Assembly: GCA_913060975.1 (NCBI GenBank)
Contig: CAJXVC010000006.1
Coordinates: 186,001 to 250,000, forward strand
Length of the DNA stretch: 64,000 nucleotides
Origin: an uncultured Gammaproteobacteria bacterium
GTDB lineage: Bacteria > Pseudomonadota > Gammaproteobacteria > Pseudomonadales > Pseudohongiellaceae
Reading direction: 5' to 3'
Each line of letters opens with the position of its first letter. The stretch's first letter is position 1. A program made the translations under genes and the position numbers. The notes beneath the pieces were generated by a model. It was not told the DNA's origin and did not search any database. It saw only the letters and a program-made list of their open reading frames with translations. Below are positions 42,253 through 52,035 of the stretch, in pieces.

Positions 42253-42801
42253 CTACAGAATATGGAAGGTGAATTCATCGCCAGTTGGCCGGCTGGCTGC
42301 CAGACGCGCATGTAATTCCTGGCGTTTACCTTGCAGCTGTCGGTCGCGGTCCTCAGGGCTGCTTTGTGCAATGCCGGATTGACTCCGGAACTTACAAAAT
42401 TCGTTATATGCCTGAATCTCGGCTGCCAATTCGCGTATGACGATCTCCACAAACATGGCGTCGTCGAGAAAGCCAATACCCGGGATGTGGTCAGGGATTA
42501 AGTCTGCCGGGTCGGCGAAGTAGGCGAGGGCGCCGATAATGCGATTGCGGTCGGCATCGGTCATACCCCATTCAGTGTCTTGCATCATATCCAGCAGTAC
42601 CTTGAGCTCCATCAGCCGCCCGGCAATGAAATCGGGCAAGTCGGCATTGATGGCAGTTTCAACTATCTTGCGTGTCGCCGCTTCGATGGCTTTCTGTGAT
42701 TGTGGCTGGGCTGTTTGTGCGCATGCCGCTTGCGCAAGCGTCTTGAAACGGGCCAGATCCCGATCACTTAGTGTAAAGGTGATATCCAGTGGCATGGGCA
42801 T
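42253..42801 (-). CDS. YkvA/DUF1232 protein (copy 2)
   Basis: A 182-residue paralogue of the protein at 34765-35340. It shares an opening MPxxxTxTLSDxDLxRF, LLDMMQDTEWGM, DLIPDHIPGIGFLDDAMFVE and an Arg/Gln-rich C-terminus (GKRQELHARLAAS). The core DUF1232 domain lies at about residues 75-140. No membrane segment is clear. It is separated from copy 1 by about 7 kb, so it is not a fresh tandem duplication. Function is unknown. Confidence 0.75.
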   Translation of the reverse strand: MPMPLDITFTLSDRDLARFKTLAQAACAQTAQPQSQKAIEAATRKIVETAINADLPDFIAGRLMELKVLLDMMQDTEWGMTDADRNRIIGALAYFADPADLIPDHIPGIGFLDDAMFVEIVIRELAAEIQAYNEFCKFRSQSGIAQSSPEDRDRQLQGKRQELHARLAASRPTGDEFTFHIL

Positions 42802-42960
42802 TCCTTGCGAACACAGTTATTGAGGGAGAGTTCGTCATTGAGGTAATACGATTGCCCAATATACGCAAATTTTCTCTGGCCTGCAGCGCAATCGTTCTCT
42901 GGCTGCTGTCACAAGAAGTGTCACAAGGGTTGTCGCGGGGAGAGGAGTATGATTACTGGC

Positions 42961-45159
42961 TCAATTGATACTGACTTTGCCAAGCAGCCAGTTTATATCG
43001 GGTTCTTGTTGAGCAATCCGTAATTTTCGGAGCTGGAAATTCAGCAGCGGCGACTCAAGGCGCAGACGTTCGAACAACTTGCGGTCGAACAGGATAAGGT
43101 CGCATCCAGTATCGCTTGTGATGGTTCCAGTGAGATCGCGAGCCAGGGGGCGCCAGCCATAATCGTATTCATTGTGCATGCCCGCGCCGTCGAGACTGGC
43201 TTCACCACTGGCTAACAAGCACCAGTTGTCACTAGTCAGCTTGAACGATTCACCGGGTGCGACTTTCTTTAATTCGCCGATCTGGCACAGCTTGTCACTG
43301 ACCGTGGAGTTGAGGTCGGCAAATTGTGGTTGGGCGGCAATGAGCGGCCGCATAGCCCAGCGCGACAACAACTGATCCTGAAATCCTTCGCTGCGAATAA
43401 ATGATCTGAAGGTTTCTTCCGCAAACACGCACAGCGTGACGGGAGTTTGTGCAATGACGCTGGCATTGCGAGTGCCAGAGCCTGTGATGACAGCCATTTC
43501 ACCCACCACATCTCCTGCCTGCAACTTGGCCTGGCGATGTAATTGTTCACCGTCGTGGCGGACGACTTCGCAGTAACCAGTCAAAATCAAATATACGAAA
43601 CCCTGCGTGGATGCATTTTGGACGATGATGACATCATCGGCGTTGTAGCGTCGGATTTCCTCTTCTGCCAGCAGACTACGCATCCAGCGATTGGGGAAGG
43701 GGCGCCCCAGCCACTCGGTCAGATAATGATTGATCTGTGATGTGTAGATAGAGTTGTCACCCTCCAGCACGGTATAGCGTTTGCCGCTGGTAGCCAGTGA
43801 GAATGAAGTATTGAATTGGGTGTCGAGTTCATCCACATGGACGAATATGACGCGATCAGCGTTAGATTCCATCGCATCTGCGGGGTCACCATGAATAGCG
43901 CCAGCGCCACCATCGGCTACCAGTAAGGAAAAGCGGTCGGCATACAATCTTTCCAGATTGCTGGTCGTGCTCTGACGGACGATACCGCGCTTAGTCATTT
44001 CGCGCACGGTGGTCATACTATGGTTGTCACCAACAATGCACAGGTCACGTTCGATGCCTTTATGCACAGCGGAAAAGGTTGCACCGATAGTCGGGATGCT
44101 ATGCACAGTGACATGGGTATCTATAGTGAGGCCATAATAATTCAGCGTTTCACCCGGGGTGACTTCAACCAGACGTAAATGCTCGGCAACAGCGTCTGTG
44201 GTCCAGCCGATGCTGAGGGCGATCTTTTCAACCGCCATGTTGAAAATTTCCACTGTGGTTATAATTTCCACGCGCTTGGGCATCAGCAGCAAGGGCACCA
44301 GGGCCGCATGATCGTCATGCAAGTGGGTCAGGAAGATGGCGCCGATCTGATTCTTGGAGATGCCACGGGCAAACAGGTGGTGGTCCAGGTAAGGAATACA
44401 GTCGATTAGCAGATATTCGCCGTTATAGCACAGCGCTAATCCAGTGCAGGGTTCGTCAGGTGTGAAACCGGATGCGCCACCCAACACCTCGATGCCTAGT
44501 TTCACCAGGCCGCCAGGCACGTAGTCGGGTTGCACTGAATAGGGTGGAGCGATAGTAATGTCGTCGTTCAGGTCAATTCGGGATGTAGTTGCGGTACTTG
44601 AAACTTCAAACACGTCTGTATCGATATGCTTGATCTGTTGATCACCAACCCAGGCAGACCCATTCACGAATGGAATTGCATTAAAGAAGTCCTCGACTGG
44701 GATTACCTTGCCCTGCTTGTCTTTTAGCGCCAATTCTATGGCGACTGCCAGCCACTCGTCTTTCAAGCCACTTTCCGTCCGCCACTCGGTCAGTTCATCC
44801 CGAGTCGGGCCCAGCAGGGTAAAGCGCAGCAGGCGCAAGGCCTGACTGATATCGGCTTCCTCGCCAACCAGATTGAGACGTCGGCCTTCGGCATAGCCTT
44901 TGCTGACGAAAAGGAAGAAGTAGAGTGGGAATTCGAGGCTATTGGTTTGTGCGCCACCTTTCTCACGGATGTCTGGCAATACCAGTGTGTCGAACCGGGA
45001 TGTGCCATGTTGCAACAAGCCTTTGAGCACTTCAGGAGGCTGACCGAACAGCAGGGTCCCATTACTGTCTTCAAGCAGGCGGGAACCAGCGCATGGCTGG
45101 ACAATCGTGTGCTCTCCTACCTGGGCAATAGCAGGGAACCTGGGGTGGATAATAGCCAT
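42961..45159 (-). CDS. Metallo-beta-lactamase-fold hydrolase fused to a cyclic-nucleotide-binding domain
   Basis: A 732-residue multidomain protein without a signal peptide. About 220-480 is a metallo-beta-lactamase fold with H279-x-H281-x-D283-H284 (LTHLHDDH) and further His/Asp positions in VHSIPTIG, VGDNH and FVHVDE. About 515-630 is a cyclic-nucleotide-binding domain with YLILTGYCEVVRHDGEQ and AGDVVGEMAVITGSGTRNASV, the phosphate-binding cassette pattern. The N-terminal 200 residues have no recognised domain, and about 100 C-terminal residues look like a second, degraded cNMP domain. A cNMP-controlled hydrolase is inferred. Confidence 0.8.
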   Translation of the reverse strand: MAIIHPRFPAIAQVGEHTIVQPCAGSRLLEDSNGTLLFGQPPEVLKGLLQHGTSRFDTLVLPDIREKGGAQTNSLEFPLYFFLFVSKGYAEGRRLNLVGEEADISQALRLLRFTLLGPTRDELTEWRTESGLKDEWLAVAIELALKDKQGKVIPVEDFFNAIPFVNGSAWVGDQQIKHIDTDVFEVSSTATTSRIDLNDDITIAPPYSVQPDYVPGGLVKLGIEVLGGASGFTPDEPCTGLALCYNGEYLLIDCIPYLDHHLFARGISKNQIGAIFLTHLHDDHAALVPLLLMPKRVEIITTVEIFNMAVEKIALSIGWTTDAVAEHLRLVEVTPGETLNYYGLTIDTHVTVHSIPTIGATFSAVHKGIERDLCIVGDNHSMTTVREMTKRGIVRQSTTSNLERLYADRFSLLVADGGAGAIHGDPADAMESNADRVIFVHVDELDTQFNTSFSLATSGKRYTVLEGDNSIYTSQINHYLTEWLGRPFPNRWMRSLLAEEEIRRYNADDVIIVQNASTQGFVYLILTGYCEVVRHDGEQLHRQAKLQAGDVVGEMAVITGSGTRNASVIAQTPVTLCVFAEETFRSFIRSEGFQDQLLSRWAMRPLIAAQPQFADLNSTVSDKLCQIGELKKVAPGESFKLTSDNWCLLASGEASLDGAGMHNEYDYGWRPLARDLTGTITSDTGCDLILFDRKLFERLRLESPLLNFQLRKLRIAQQEPDINWLLGKVSIN

Positions 45160-45644
45160 ATAATAGTATCGATTTTATTCTGGTTTCGTCATTGGCGACG
45201 ATAGCTTTACGTTACTCGATTGCTAGGTGGCAGAGCCAGTATTTTGTAGGGCGGATATCGGGTCAATTTCCGGAAGTATTTCTGAGGGGAATTTCGCCAA
45301 TATTTAATAGCTGAGATTAGATAGCCATCATAATCCATTGTAATAAAAGAAAAATTCAGAAATTGTTAAAGTGCTGCATGAGCAGGAGTCGGTCGCTATC
45401 GACAGTGGTACTGAGAATTGCCCAAGTGATAGCGCTGGGCTCTGAGAAAGGCGCCGTCCTGAGAGTCAAAGGGGGCACGATCAGGTTCTGCTGTGAGTCG
45501 CACAAGGAGCGGCGGGGCAGCATAACCTAAAAGATGTTATTGGGTGGTTACGTGGCGCTAGAATGCATTGAGTGCGAAAAATGGCTGTAGCCTTTTGGCT
45601 ACAGCCATTCTAGATCAAAACGTCAAAATTCTGGCAGTTGTGCT
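45160..45644. other. Long intergenic region between the metallo-hydrolase and PQQ dehydrogenase genes
   Basis: About 485 bases upstream of the MBL/cNMP gene (minus strand) and downstream of the PQQ dehydrogenase. It is AT-rich near 45290-45365, where the MBL gene promoter should lie, but no promoter is clear. A 50-codon frame at 45378-45530 lacks a ribosome site and was rejected. The terminator at 45575-45609 is the only structured element I can identify. Confidence 0.5.
45575..45609 (-). terminator. Intrinsic terminator of the PQQ dehydrogenase operon
   Basis: On the minus strand AATGGCTGTAGCC and GGCTACAGCCATT form a perfect 13-bp stem with an AAAA loop, followed by TTT and C. It lies 35 bases after the stop of the PQQ dehydrogenase gene. 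Confidence 0.85.
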
Positions 45645-47294
45645 TTATTCCTCCAGAGCAAAGGTATAGACCACATTGCCAGAGGCTATAGTCACGTATT
45701 GGCGACCATCGATTGCGTAAGTCATAGGAGCAGCGTGTACTCTGGCTCCCAATGAGATATTCCACAGTTCATCGCCCGTTGCCGCATCCAGCGCGAAGAA
45801 ATAACCGTCAGCGCTGCCAGTGAAGACCAGTCCACCAGCAGTGGTCGTAATGCCAGCCGAAGAGCGGGGCATGATAGGAAATTCCCAGACTATATCTGCC
45901 GTTGTTGGATCGATAGCCCGGATTGAGCTGTGGAACGCATCCATGGGCTGCAGGTAGCGACCTCCGCCCCCGGTGAAACGCTCGCCTTCCTCGTAATCTT
46001 CGTCACGCTTGAAGAATTCCTGAGCGCCATCAAACGAAGTCACATAGAAAAGGCCAGTATCCTGACTATAGCCAGGCGAATACCAGTTAGTGGCGCCGAC
46101 AATGGGTGGTGCAACGAGGGTGCCTTCGTAAGTAGGTGCCATGCCGGGTACGCGGATTGGGCGGCCGGATACCGGATCGAGACCTTCAGCCCAGGTTTGC
46201 GTGGCATAGGGTTTGCCGTGCAGGAATTCACCGTTGGCACGATCAATCGTATAGAAGAATGCGTTGCGGTTGGCCCATAACATTGATTTTACGGTCCGGC
46301 CATCCATTTCAATATCGGCCAGGATCGGTATCTGGATCGAATCGTAGTCATGCACGTCATGAGGGGTGAATTGAAAGTGCCAATCGATTTCGCCGGTATC
46401 ACCATTGAGTGCCAGCGCTGAATCGGAATACAGGTTGTCACCCAGACGCACGTCACCGTTCCAGTCTGGGCCTGGATTGCCGGTGCCCCAGTAAATCAAA
46501 TTCAAGTCGGGGTCATAGGAGCCGGTTAGCCATGTAGCTGCACCGCCGGTGCGCCAGGAGTCATCAGACCAGGTGTCATTGCCAAACTCGCCGGGGCCTG
46601 GAATAGCGTAGGTCCGCCAGATGCGTTCACCTGTTTCCGGGTCATAGGCATCGATAAAACCGCGGATACCAAATTCACCGCCAGCAATACCGGTGACCAC
46701 TTTGTCCTTAACAATCAAGGGGGCAGCTGTCTTACTATAACCAGCGTCATGGGCTGCTACTTCAACATCCCACAGCAAGTTACCCGTGCGCGCATCAATG
46801 GCGACGAGATGGGCATCGAGTGTGCTCATGAACAATGTCTCGCCAAGAATGGCGACACCGCGGTTGTTTCGGCCACAGCAAATTCGCAAGTCATCGGGCA
46901 TTTCATGATCATAGCGCCAGTATTCGCGGCCAGTTCTGGCGTCGACCGCAACCACGTTGCTGGGGGCTTCGGTAATAAACATGATGCCATCGACAACCAG
47001 CGGTACAGTCTCGGCGCGATCAATGACCGGTATCTGATACGACCACTGCATTTCCAATTGATGCACATTGTCCGTGGTGACCTGATCCAGCAGGCTGTAG
47101 CGTTGGCTATCCAGCGTGCCGGAATACATCAGCCAGTTTTCTGGCTCATTGCGAGCATCGACCAGACGTTCCCATGTAACCGGTGTAAATGCCGGCGTGA
47201 TCACTGTCGAGAACTGTTGTTCCTGAGCAGTTTCCTGCGCAGTGACTTGCCAACTGGCTAACAAGCAGGTGATAGCTAGGGTAATTTTTTTCAT
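45645..47294 (-). CDS. PQQ-dependent alcohol dehydrogenase, lanthanide-type active site
   Basis: Periplasmic quinoprotein of 549 residues; signal peptide to about residue 19. It is an eight-bladed propeller with repeated W-motifs (GREYWRYD, GNLLWDV, GERIWRT, GEIDWHF, DELWNIS). The vicinal disulfide C139-C140 that covers PQQ is present. Expected metal ligands are E207 (GGEFG), N273 (TGNPGP) and D316; D318, two residues later in PHDVHDYDS, is the extra Asp that marks lanthanide-dependent members. The substrate may be an alcohol or aldehyde; the XoxF/ExaF choice is open. Its ATG overlaps the stop of the dihaem cytochrome gene by one base (TAATG), so electrons probably pass to that cytochrome. 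Confidence 0.9.
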   Translation of the reverse strand: MKKITLAITCLLASWQVTAQETAQEQQFSTVITPAFTPVTWERLVDARNEPENWLMYSGTLDSQRYSLLDQVTTDNVHQLEMQWSYQIPVIDRAETVPLVVDGIMFITEAPSNVVAVDARTGREYWRYDHEMPDDLRICCGRNNRGVAILGETLFMSTLDAHLVAIDARTGNLLWDVEVAAHDAGYSKTAAPLIVKDKVVTGIAGGEFGIRGFIDAYDPETGERIWRTYAIPGPGEFGNDTWSDDSWRTGGAATWLTGSYDPDLNLIYWGTGNPGPDWNGDVRLGDNLYSDSALALNGDTGEIDWHFQFTPHDVHDYDSIQIPILADIEMDGRTVKSMLWANRNAFFYTIDRANGEFLHGKPYATQTWAEGLDPVSGRPIRVPGMAPTYEGTLVAPPIVGATNWYSPGYSQDTGLFYVTSFDGAQEFFKRDEDYEEGERFTGGGGRYLQPMDAFHSSIRAIDPTTADIVWEFPIMPRSSAGITTTAGGLVFTGSADGYFFALDAATGDELWNISLGARVHAAPMTYAIDGRQYVTIASGNVVYTFALEE

Positions 47295-48109
47295 TATTGT
47301 TGTACCTCACGGCGCAGCGAAAATAGATAGGCCACCAGATCGTCCAATTCTGATTCAGTCAAACGACCGTCGTAGCTGGGCATGGTGGATGTTTCAATCC
47401 GGTCGTAGTTGGCGATGCGGTTTTTTGGGTAGGACCACAGCTCGGCATTGTCATCCATGATACGCAATGAAAAGCTGTCTTCATTCATGCGGAAACCTTG
47501 CCGAACTGACCCTTCACGGTCGGTGACACGCAGCTGCCACCAACGTGGGTCGACATCAGCATCGGGATTGACCAGCGCAGTCATCAGATCATCGGGTGTG
47601 CTGTTTTCGCCGACACGGGACAGGTCCGGCCCCATACGGCCGCCTTCACCCTCGATCATATGGCAGCTACTGCAATCTGCCGCACCATTGAACAAGCGGG
47701 CGCCGGAATCAGCATCGCCTGCCAGTTCCACGCTGGCCGGGTCGTAGCGCAATGAACCGATATAGGAGACCAACTGCCACACTGTCGCATCCGGCACTTC
47801 TGAATCGACAGGGAGCATGGCGGTGCCGGGCACACCTTCGCGGATAATATTGAATATACCGGCGTCCGAACTGGCACGGTTGAGACGTCCAGTGAGGTCG
47901 GGGGCGCCAGTCTCATCGTTACCTTTGGCATCGAAACCGTGGCACCGGGAACACTGACGCTCGAAATAGCGTTGCCCAAGGCGGATATCGACGGCGGTAT
48001 TGTAGAGATTGCCGGCATCTTCCCCGTGACTGGGGAGCGAGGTGACTATAAAAGCGGATAGGGCTGCAGCTGACAGGCCGAGCCATCGAAGTGGGGAAAT
48101 CTGACCCAT
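47294..48109 (-). CDS. Periplasmic dihaem cytochrome c
   Basis: Exported protein of 271 residues. ATG 48109 is chosen for the AGGAG site 5 bases upstream. After a signal/anchor segment at about residues 8-24 come two haem c domains: CSRCH near residue 53 (with a Met in TAMLPV) and CSSCH near 146, with TMPSYDG possibly giving the second axial Met. It is the first gene of the operon; the PQQ dehydrogenase start overlaps its stop. The expected role is electron acceptor of the dehydrogenase, delivering electrons to the oxidase. No free pqq synthesis genes are seen here. Confidence 0.9.
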   Translation of the reverse strand: MGQISPLRWLGLSAAALSAFIVTSLPSHGEDAGNLYNTAVDIRLGQRYFERQCSRCHGFDAKGNDETGAPDLTGRLNRASSDAGIFNIIREGVPGTAMLPVDSEVPDATVWQLVSYIGSLRYDPASVELAGDADSGARLFNGAADCSSCHMIEGEGGRMGPDLSRVGENSTPDDLMTALVNPDADVDPRWWQLRVTDREGSVRQGFRMNEDSFSLRIMDDNAELWSYPKNRIANYDRIETSTMPSYDGRLTESELDDLVAYLFSLRREVQQ

Positions 48110-48245
48110 ATGCACTCCTGATTTTGATATTGTTATTGTTAGGTAGCTATAAGGTAAGAGTCTCTAGTGTAACACCGCCGGGAGTGGTTGCAATCTCGTG
48201 GTATTTCAGACAGATATGGCTAGCTCGATGAGGGCCGAAGCCAGC

Positions 48246-49385
48246 TTAGCCTGTAGCCGGTGTTGTCAGAGCCTGCTCGATGATATTGAGAAAGACGCTG
48301 CAACCAATAGTGATCAGTGCATCAGGAAAATCGTAATCGCTGTGGTGAAGATCAGCTTGTTCGGTGCCAGCCCCGAGGCCAAACAAAGCGCCTGGATAGC
48401 GAGCTGTCAGCACGCCAAAATCTTCTGACCAGCGAAACGGGTGCTCGGGGACTAGCAAGTCTTGTTGCATCGCGGCCTGTTTGACCATGGCGACGGGCGC
48501 GCTGGCGTTGACGGTCGCTGGAAACACATCTGCATAGTGAATTGCGGCTGTCAGACCAGCCTGCTGAGCCAGTTGCTGCACAGCTTGCTCGGCGTAGGCA
48601 ACAAAGTTCTGCATGGTGCTATCGAGTTCACTGCGCAGTGTTAACCACAACTGTGCAGTTGCCGGTGCGGTGCCAAAGGCTTTCTCGCCGAGTTGTGCGC
48701 CGACAATCGTGCTAAACGCAATTTCATCAGGGTTGGCCAATTCCGCGGGTAAGGGTTGCAGCGCATTGATCAGCGCGGCGAGTACCGGGGCAGGGCTGCG
48801 GCCAGTCTCCGGGTGTGCAGCATGGGCAGATACGCCGGTAAGCTCTATGGACATGCCGCGCGAAGCTGCCGTGATAGGGCCGTCCCTGATCACAACCTGA
48901 CCGAGTGGATGACCGGGCAGATTGTGCAAGGCAAACACATAATCCGGTGTGAGTTGCTGGAACTGTGGGTCATCAACAACTGCTTGTGCGCCTTGCCCGG
49001 TTTCTTCGGCAGGTTGAAACAATAAGACAACTCGACCTGCGCAAGGACGCTGCTTCGTTAATCGCGTGGCGACTGCAGCAAGAATAGCCATGTGACCATC
49101 GTGACCACAACTATGGGCTTTGCAGGATGTTACGGAGCGATGCGCGAAGCGGTTACTTTCATGCACGGGCAGTGCGTCCAATTCACATCGCAATAGCACC
49201 GTTGTACTGGTGTCCTTGCCAAAGACCGCTGCGACACCATGTCCACCTAGTGAGGTATAAATCGAATCGGGTTGTAGTGGTTCCAGAAATGCCACAATAC
49301 GTTGCGCCGTCAGCTTTTCCTCGCCAGACAGTTCCGGATGTTGATGAAGTTCATGGCGTAGCTGAACAAGAGCGTCAGTTGTCAT
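48246..49385 (-). CDS. M20D amidohydrolase (hippurate hydrolase/aminoacylase-like)
   Basis: Metal-dependent amidohydrolase of 379 residues, cytoplasmic. It opens [14 protein letters not shown], the M20D start, and continues with the metal-binding C93-G-H95-D-G-H98, the catalytic/ligand Glu pair in [21 protein letters not shown], the dimerisation domain with [13 protein letters not shown], and the terminal LHHSDYDF. Family members release amino acids from N-acyl or indole conjugates; the native substrate is unknown. The ATG overlaps the stop of the YaiI gene as ATGA, and both are cotranscribed. Confidence 0.88.
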   Translation of the reverse strand: MTTDALVQLRHELHQHPELSGEEKLTAQRIVAFLEPLQPDSIYTSLGGHGVAAVFGKDTSTTVLLRCELDALPVHESNRFAHRSVTSCKAHSCGHDGHMAILAAVATRLTKQRPCAGRVVLLFQPAEETGQGAQAVVDDPQFQQLTPDYVFALHNLPGHPLGQVVIRDGPITAASRGMSIELTGVSAHAAHPETGRSPAPVLAALINALQPLPAELANPDEIAFSTIVGAQLGEKAFGTAPATAQLWLTLRSELDSTMQNFVAYAEQAVQQLAQQAGLTAAIHYADVFPATVNASAPVAMVKQAAMQQDLLVPEHPFRWSEDFGVLTARYPGALFGLGAGTEQADLHHSDYDFPDALITIGCSVFLNIIEQALTTPATG

Positions 49386-49840
49386 GTTTTACGCCGGTGT
49401 AAATATTTGTCGAGTTGTTCAGCAAACGCTTTGCGGTCGCGCGCGTGCATCGCCGCGGGGCCGCCGGTGTGCTCGCCACTAAAGCGAAGCGTTTCCATAA
49501 AATCGCGCATCGTCAGTTTGGCCTTGATGCTGGACTTGTCAAACACTTCTCCGCGCGGGCTGAGCGCAAGCGCATCCTTACCGAGTGCTTCTGCGGCGAG
49601 CGGGATATCCGCTGTGATGAGCAGGTCGCCGGCATTGATACGCTTGACGATCTCATTGTCAGCGGCATCGAATCCGGCACTGACTTGCAAGGTAGTGATA
49701 TGGGGTGATTTCGGTACGCCGATAGGTTGATTGGCGACCAGGGTCACGGCAATACCTTCTCGTTCGGCGGCGCGGAAAAGTATCTCCTTGATGACCACCG
49801 GACAGGCATCGGCATCGACCCAGATTTGCGTGTTCGACAT
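49382..49840 (-). CDS. YaiI/YqxD family (UPF0178) protein
   Basis: A 152-residue protein of the UPF0178 family, with a PIN/NYN-like fold. Visible features are [37 protein letters not shown] and [26 protein letters not shown], with scattered conserved acidic residues that could bind metal. No reaction has been shown for the family. The ATG at 49840 has no notable ribosome site. Its stop is overlapped by the start of the M20D gene by four bases. Confidence 0.85.
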   Translation of the reverse strand: MSNTQIWVDADACPVVIKEILFRAAEREGIAVTLVANQPIGVPKSPHITTLQVSAGFDAADNEIVKRINAGDLLITADIPLAAEALGKDALALSPRGEVFDKSSIKAKLTMRDFMETLRFSGEHTGGPAAMHARDRKAFAEQLDKYLHRRKT

Positions 49841-49934
49841 TAGTTGTGTTGTCTCTTTATATAGATATTACTATCACTATCGCTCTGGTATCGTCATCAG
49901 TTGACGCATGGTGTTGCTGCTTGGAGCATGGCAG

Positions 49935-50312
49935 TTAATCTGCCAACCAGTCGCATGCCGCATTGTAGTCTTCAAAATACTTTACTTCACCTGAAAGAAA
50001 CCAGCCACCGACCCTGGCAGTTATGTCCTGCCAGTTCTTGTTGCCGTAAATGGCAATTTTTTTGAATTCTTTGCGGTGCTTTACGCCGAGCCGGAAATCA
50101 TCCCAGGCTGCCCGGGCATCCCAGCCTTCCATCTCTGTCCCATCAACCAAAGCCTTGATAGCAGGGTTATCGACTGCTGCCAGAGCGCTATCCAGCATCG
50201 GGGTAATGATTTCGTAATCGGCGTGAGTCAACTTGCCTGACGCTTTCAGGGTCAGAAAAAACTCGGAGCCTACTCGTTCGATTCCAATAGTCAGACCGTG
50301 GCGTTGCATCAT
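49935..50312 (-). CDS. SpoIIAA-like (STAS-domain) protein
   Basis: Small cytoplasmic protein of 125 residues. The upstream of two adjacent ATG codons (50310-50312) is chosen since AAGGAGAT lies 4-5 bases before it; the frame is open for 21 further codons upstream but without a ribosome site. Sequence and length match the SpoIIAA-like family (DUF3478): FFLTLKASGKLTHADYEIITPMLDS, IKALVDGTEMEGWDARAAWDDFRLGVKHRKEFKKIAIYG, and WFLSGEVKYFEDYNAACDWL. The family is related to anti-anti-sigma folds but is of unproven role. Transcribed alone, divergent from the export operon. Confidence 0.85.
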   Translation of the reverse strand: MMQRHGLTIGIERVGSEFFLTLKASGKLTHADYEIITPMLDSALAAVDNPAIKALVDGTEMEGWDARAAWDDFRLGVKHRKEFKKIAIYGNKNWQDITARVGGWFLSGEVKYFEDYNAACDWLAD

Positions 50313-50746
50313 GGTATCTCCTTTGGTTGTGTCATCGGATGTACTTCTGTTGCCTGGCAATTTTATGTGTACCACAGCAAGGTGAGCATGGCCAATTCAT
50401 CAAGAAGTCCAGTCAGCAATTGCTTTTGTTACGCCTCGCTGCGTAGTCATTGCAGTGTAAAGGTGATTGTCATGGGGGTTTGGAAAAAGAGCAGAAGATG
50501 AGCAGAGATTAATATAGAGGGAAAGCTGCGGCTGTGAAAAGGATAGAAGTAGGACAAGGTAGCACGAGGTGGGGTGAGATAGAGCACAATAAAGCGCTGG
50601 AGAAAGCCATAGACGAAAGTGCCAGAGAAGGGCGCAGGCAAATTTTAGGGGGCGCTCGCAAACTGCGCAGAAAATAGTGTAACCATCGCGCAATAACCAT
50701 CGTCTAACCGGGCAAAGAAAGCAAAATAGCTGCAAGTGGGAAAACT
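50313..50746. other. Intergenic region upstream of the export operon
   Basis: About 430 bases, divergent between the SpoIIAA-like gene and the HlyD-like gene. Open frames here on the minus strand are antisense or have low-complexity, Cys/Ser/Phe-rich peptides and no ribosome site. It should hold promoters for both neighbours; I could not identify them. Confidence 0.45.
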
Positions 50747-52021
50747 TTGAAAATTGCTGATACTGCCAATCAGGACGTTGTCCTCGAACCTGATTCACCG
50801 CGCAAATTCTGGATACTCGGGGCTTTGGGGCTGGTTGCTGCAGGGCTGCTGACCTGGTGGCTGTTGCCGTCACTACAGCGCTGGGCGCTAGCTGAGCAAT
50901 CAGTCTCTGCTGAACGGTTGCGCTTCTCTGAAGTAACTCGAGGCAATTTTATTCGCGATATTTCAGTGCAGGGTCGGGTCGTGGCCGCTGTCAGCCCAAC
51001 CTTGTATGCCAGCCAGTCTGGTGTAGTGACTTTCCTCGTTGAATCCGGCGACTCTGTTGCCGCCGGCCAGGTACTGGCCAATATCGCTAGTCCTGAGATT
51101 GAAAACCGACTGGCACAGGAAGAATCGCGCCTGATTTCCCTGCAAGTTGAACTGGATCGCCAGGGCATTACAACCCGGCAACAAAAGCTGGCCAATCAGC
51201 GCGCAGAAGATGAGGCGAGTATTGATCTCAAAGCCGCGCAGCGGGAAATGGCACGCGCCGAACGAGCCTTTGAGCAGGGCGCCATGATCGAAGTGGATTA
51301 TGAGAAAGCCCAGGACGATTTGCTCACCGCCGAGCTGCTACACAAGCACGCCGTGCTGGATACCGATCTGGACAACGAGCGGCTTGAGTTTGAGTTGCAA
51401 ACCCGCCGCCTGAACCTTGAACAGCAAGAATTATTGGTTGCCGATTTGTCACGTCAGGTGGATGAGCTGGATATCGTCTCACCAGTGAGTGGCATCGTTG
51501 GTAATCTCGCCGTCAACCAAAAAACCAATGTGGCGCAGAATCAGCCGATTCTCAGTGTCGTCGATTTATCTGCCTTTGAAGTGGAAATCCAGGTCTCGGA
51601 AAGTTACGCCGACGATCTCGCTATTGGCATGCTGGCGAATGTGCGTGCTGGCGCCAGTACTTATCCGGCCACGCTAATCGCGGTGTCACCGGAAATTATC
51701 GATAACCAGGTGTCCGGTCGTGTGCGTTTTAACAATTCGGTGCCGGCCGGCTTGCGCCAGAACCAGCGTTTGACCACACGAGTGTTGCTGGAAGAAAAAC
51801 AAAATGTGCTGATGGTGGAGCGCGGCCAATTCTTTGACAGCGGCAACGGTCGCGTGGCCTATGTTGTTGAAGACGGCGTGGCTTATCGGCGCCCGATTGT
51901 CAGCGGCGCTACCAGTTTGAATCAGGTTGAAATCGTTGACGGTTTGCGGGCCGGAGAAACCATTATTACATCGAGTACCGAGATGTTTAACAGTGCAGAG
52001 TCGGTGCTGATCAATAACTAG
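50747..52021 (+). CDS. Periplasmic adaptor (membrane fusion) protein, MacA/HlyD-like
   Basis: Inner-membrane-anchored adaptor of 424 residues. It begins at TTG 50747 with GTGGG just before; no ATG near by gives a membrane anchor. A short cytoplasmic N-terminus, one membrane helix at about 22-41, then a lipoyl-type half-motif (VSPTLYASQSGVVTFLVESGDSVAAGQVLANI), a long coiled-coil hairpin at about 125-230, the second lipoyl half (LDIVSPVSGIVGNLAVN) and a beta-barrel with GLRAGETIITSS near the end. ABC ATPase and permease genes follow, so it is the periplasmic link of an export system. An outer membrane channel partner is not seen. Confidence 0.88.
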   Translation: MKIADTANQDVVLEPDSPRKFWILGALGLVAAGLLTWWLLPSLQRWALAEQSVSAERLRFSEVTRGNFIRDISVQGRVVAAVSPTLYASQSGVVTFLVESGDSVAAGQVLANIASPEIENRLAQEESRLISLQVELDRQGITTRQQKLANQRAEDEASIDLKAAQREMARAERAFEQGAMIEVDYEKAQDDLLTAELLHKHAVLDTDLDNERLEFELQTRRLNLEQQELLVADLSRQVDELDIVSPVSGIVGNLAVNQKTNVAQNQPILSVVDLSAFEVEIQVSESYADDLAIGMLANVRAGASTYPATLIAVSPEIIDNQVSGRVRFNNSVPAGLRQNQRLTTRVLLEEKQNVLMVERGQFFDSGNGRVAYVVEDGVAYRRPIVSGATSLNQVEIVDGLRAGETIITSSTEMFNSAESVLINN

Positions 52022-52035
52022 GAAGAGGTGACGGT

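Noticed and set aside
45378-45530. A 50-codon open frame on the plus strand in the long gap before the MBL gene
   Set aside because: No ribosome site, no recognisable domain, atypical composition, and antisense to the likely promoter region.
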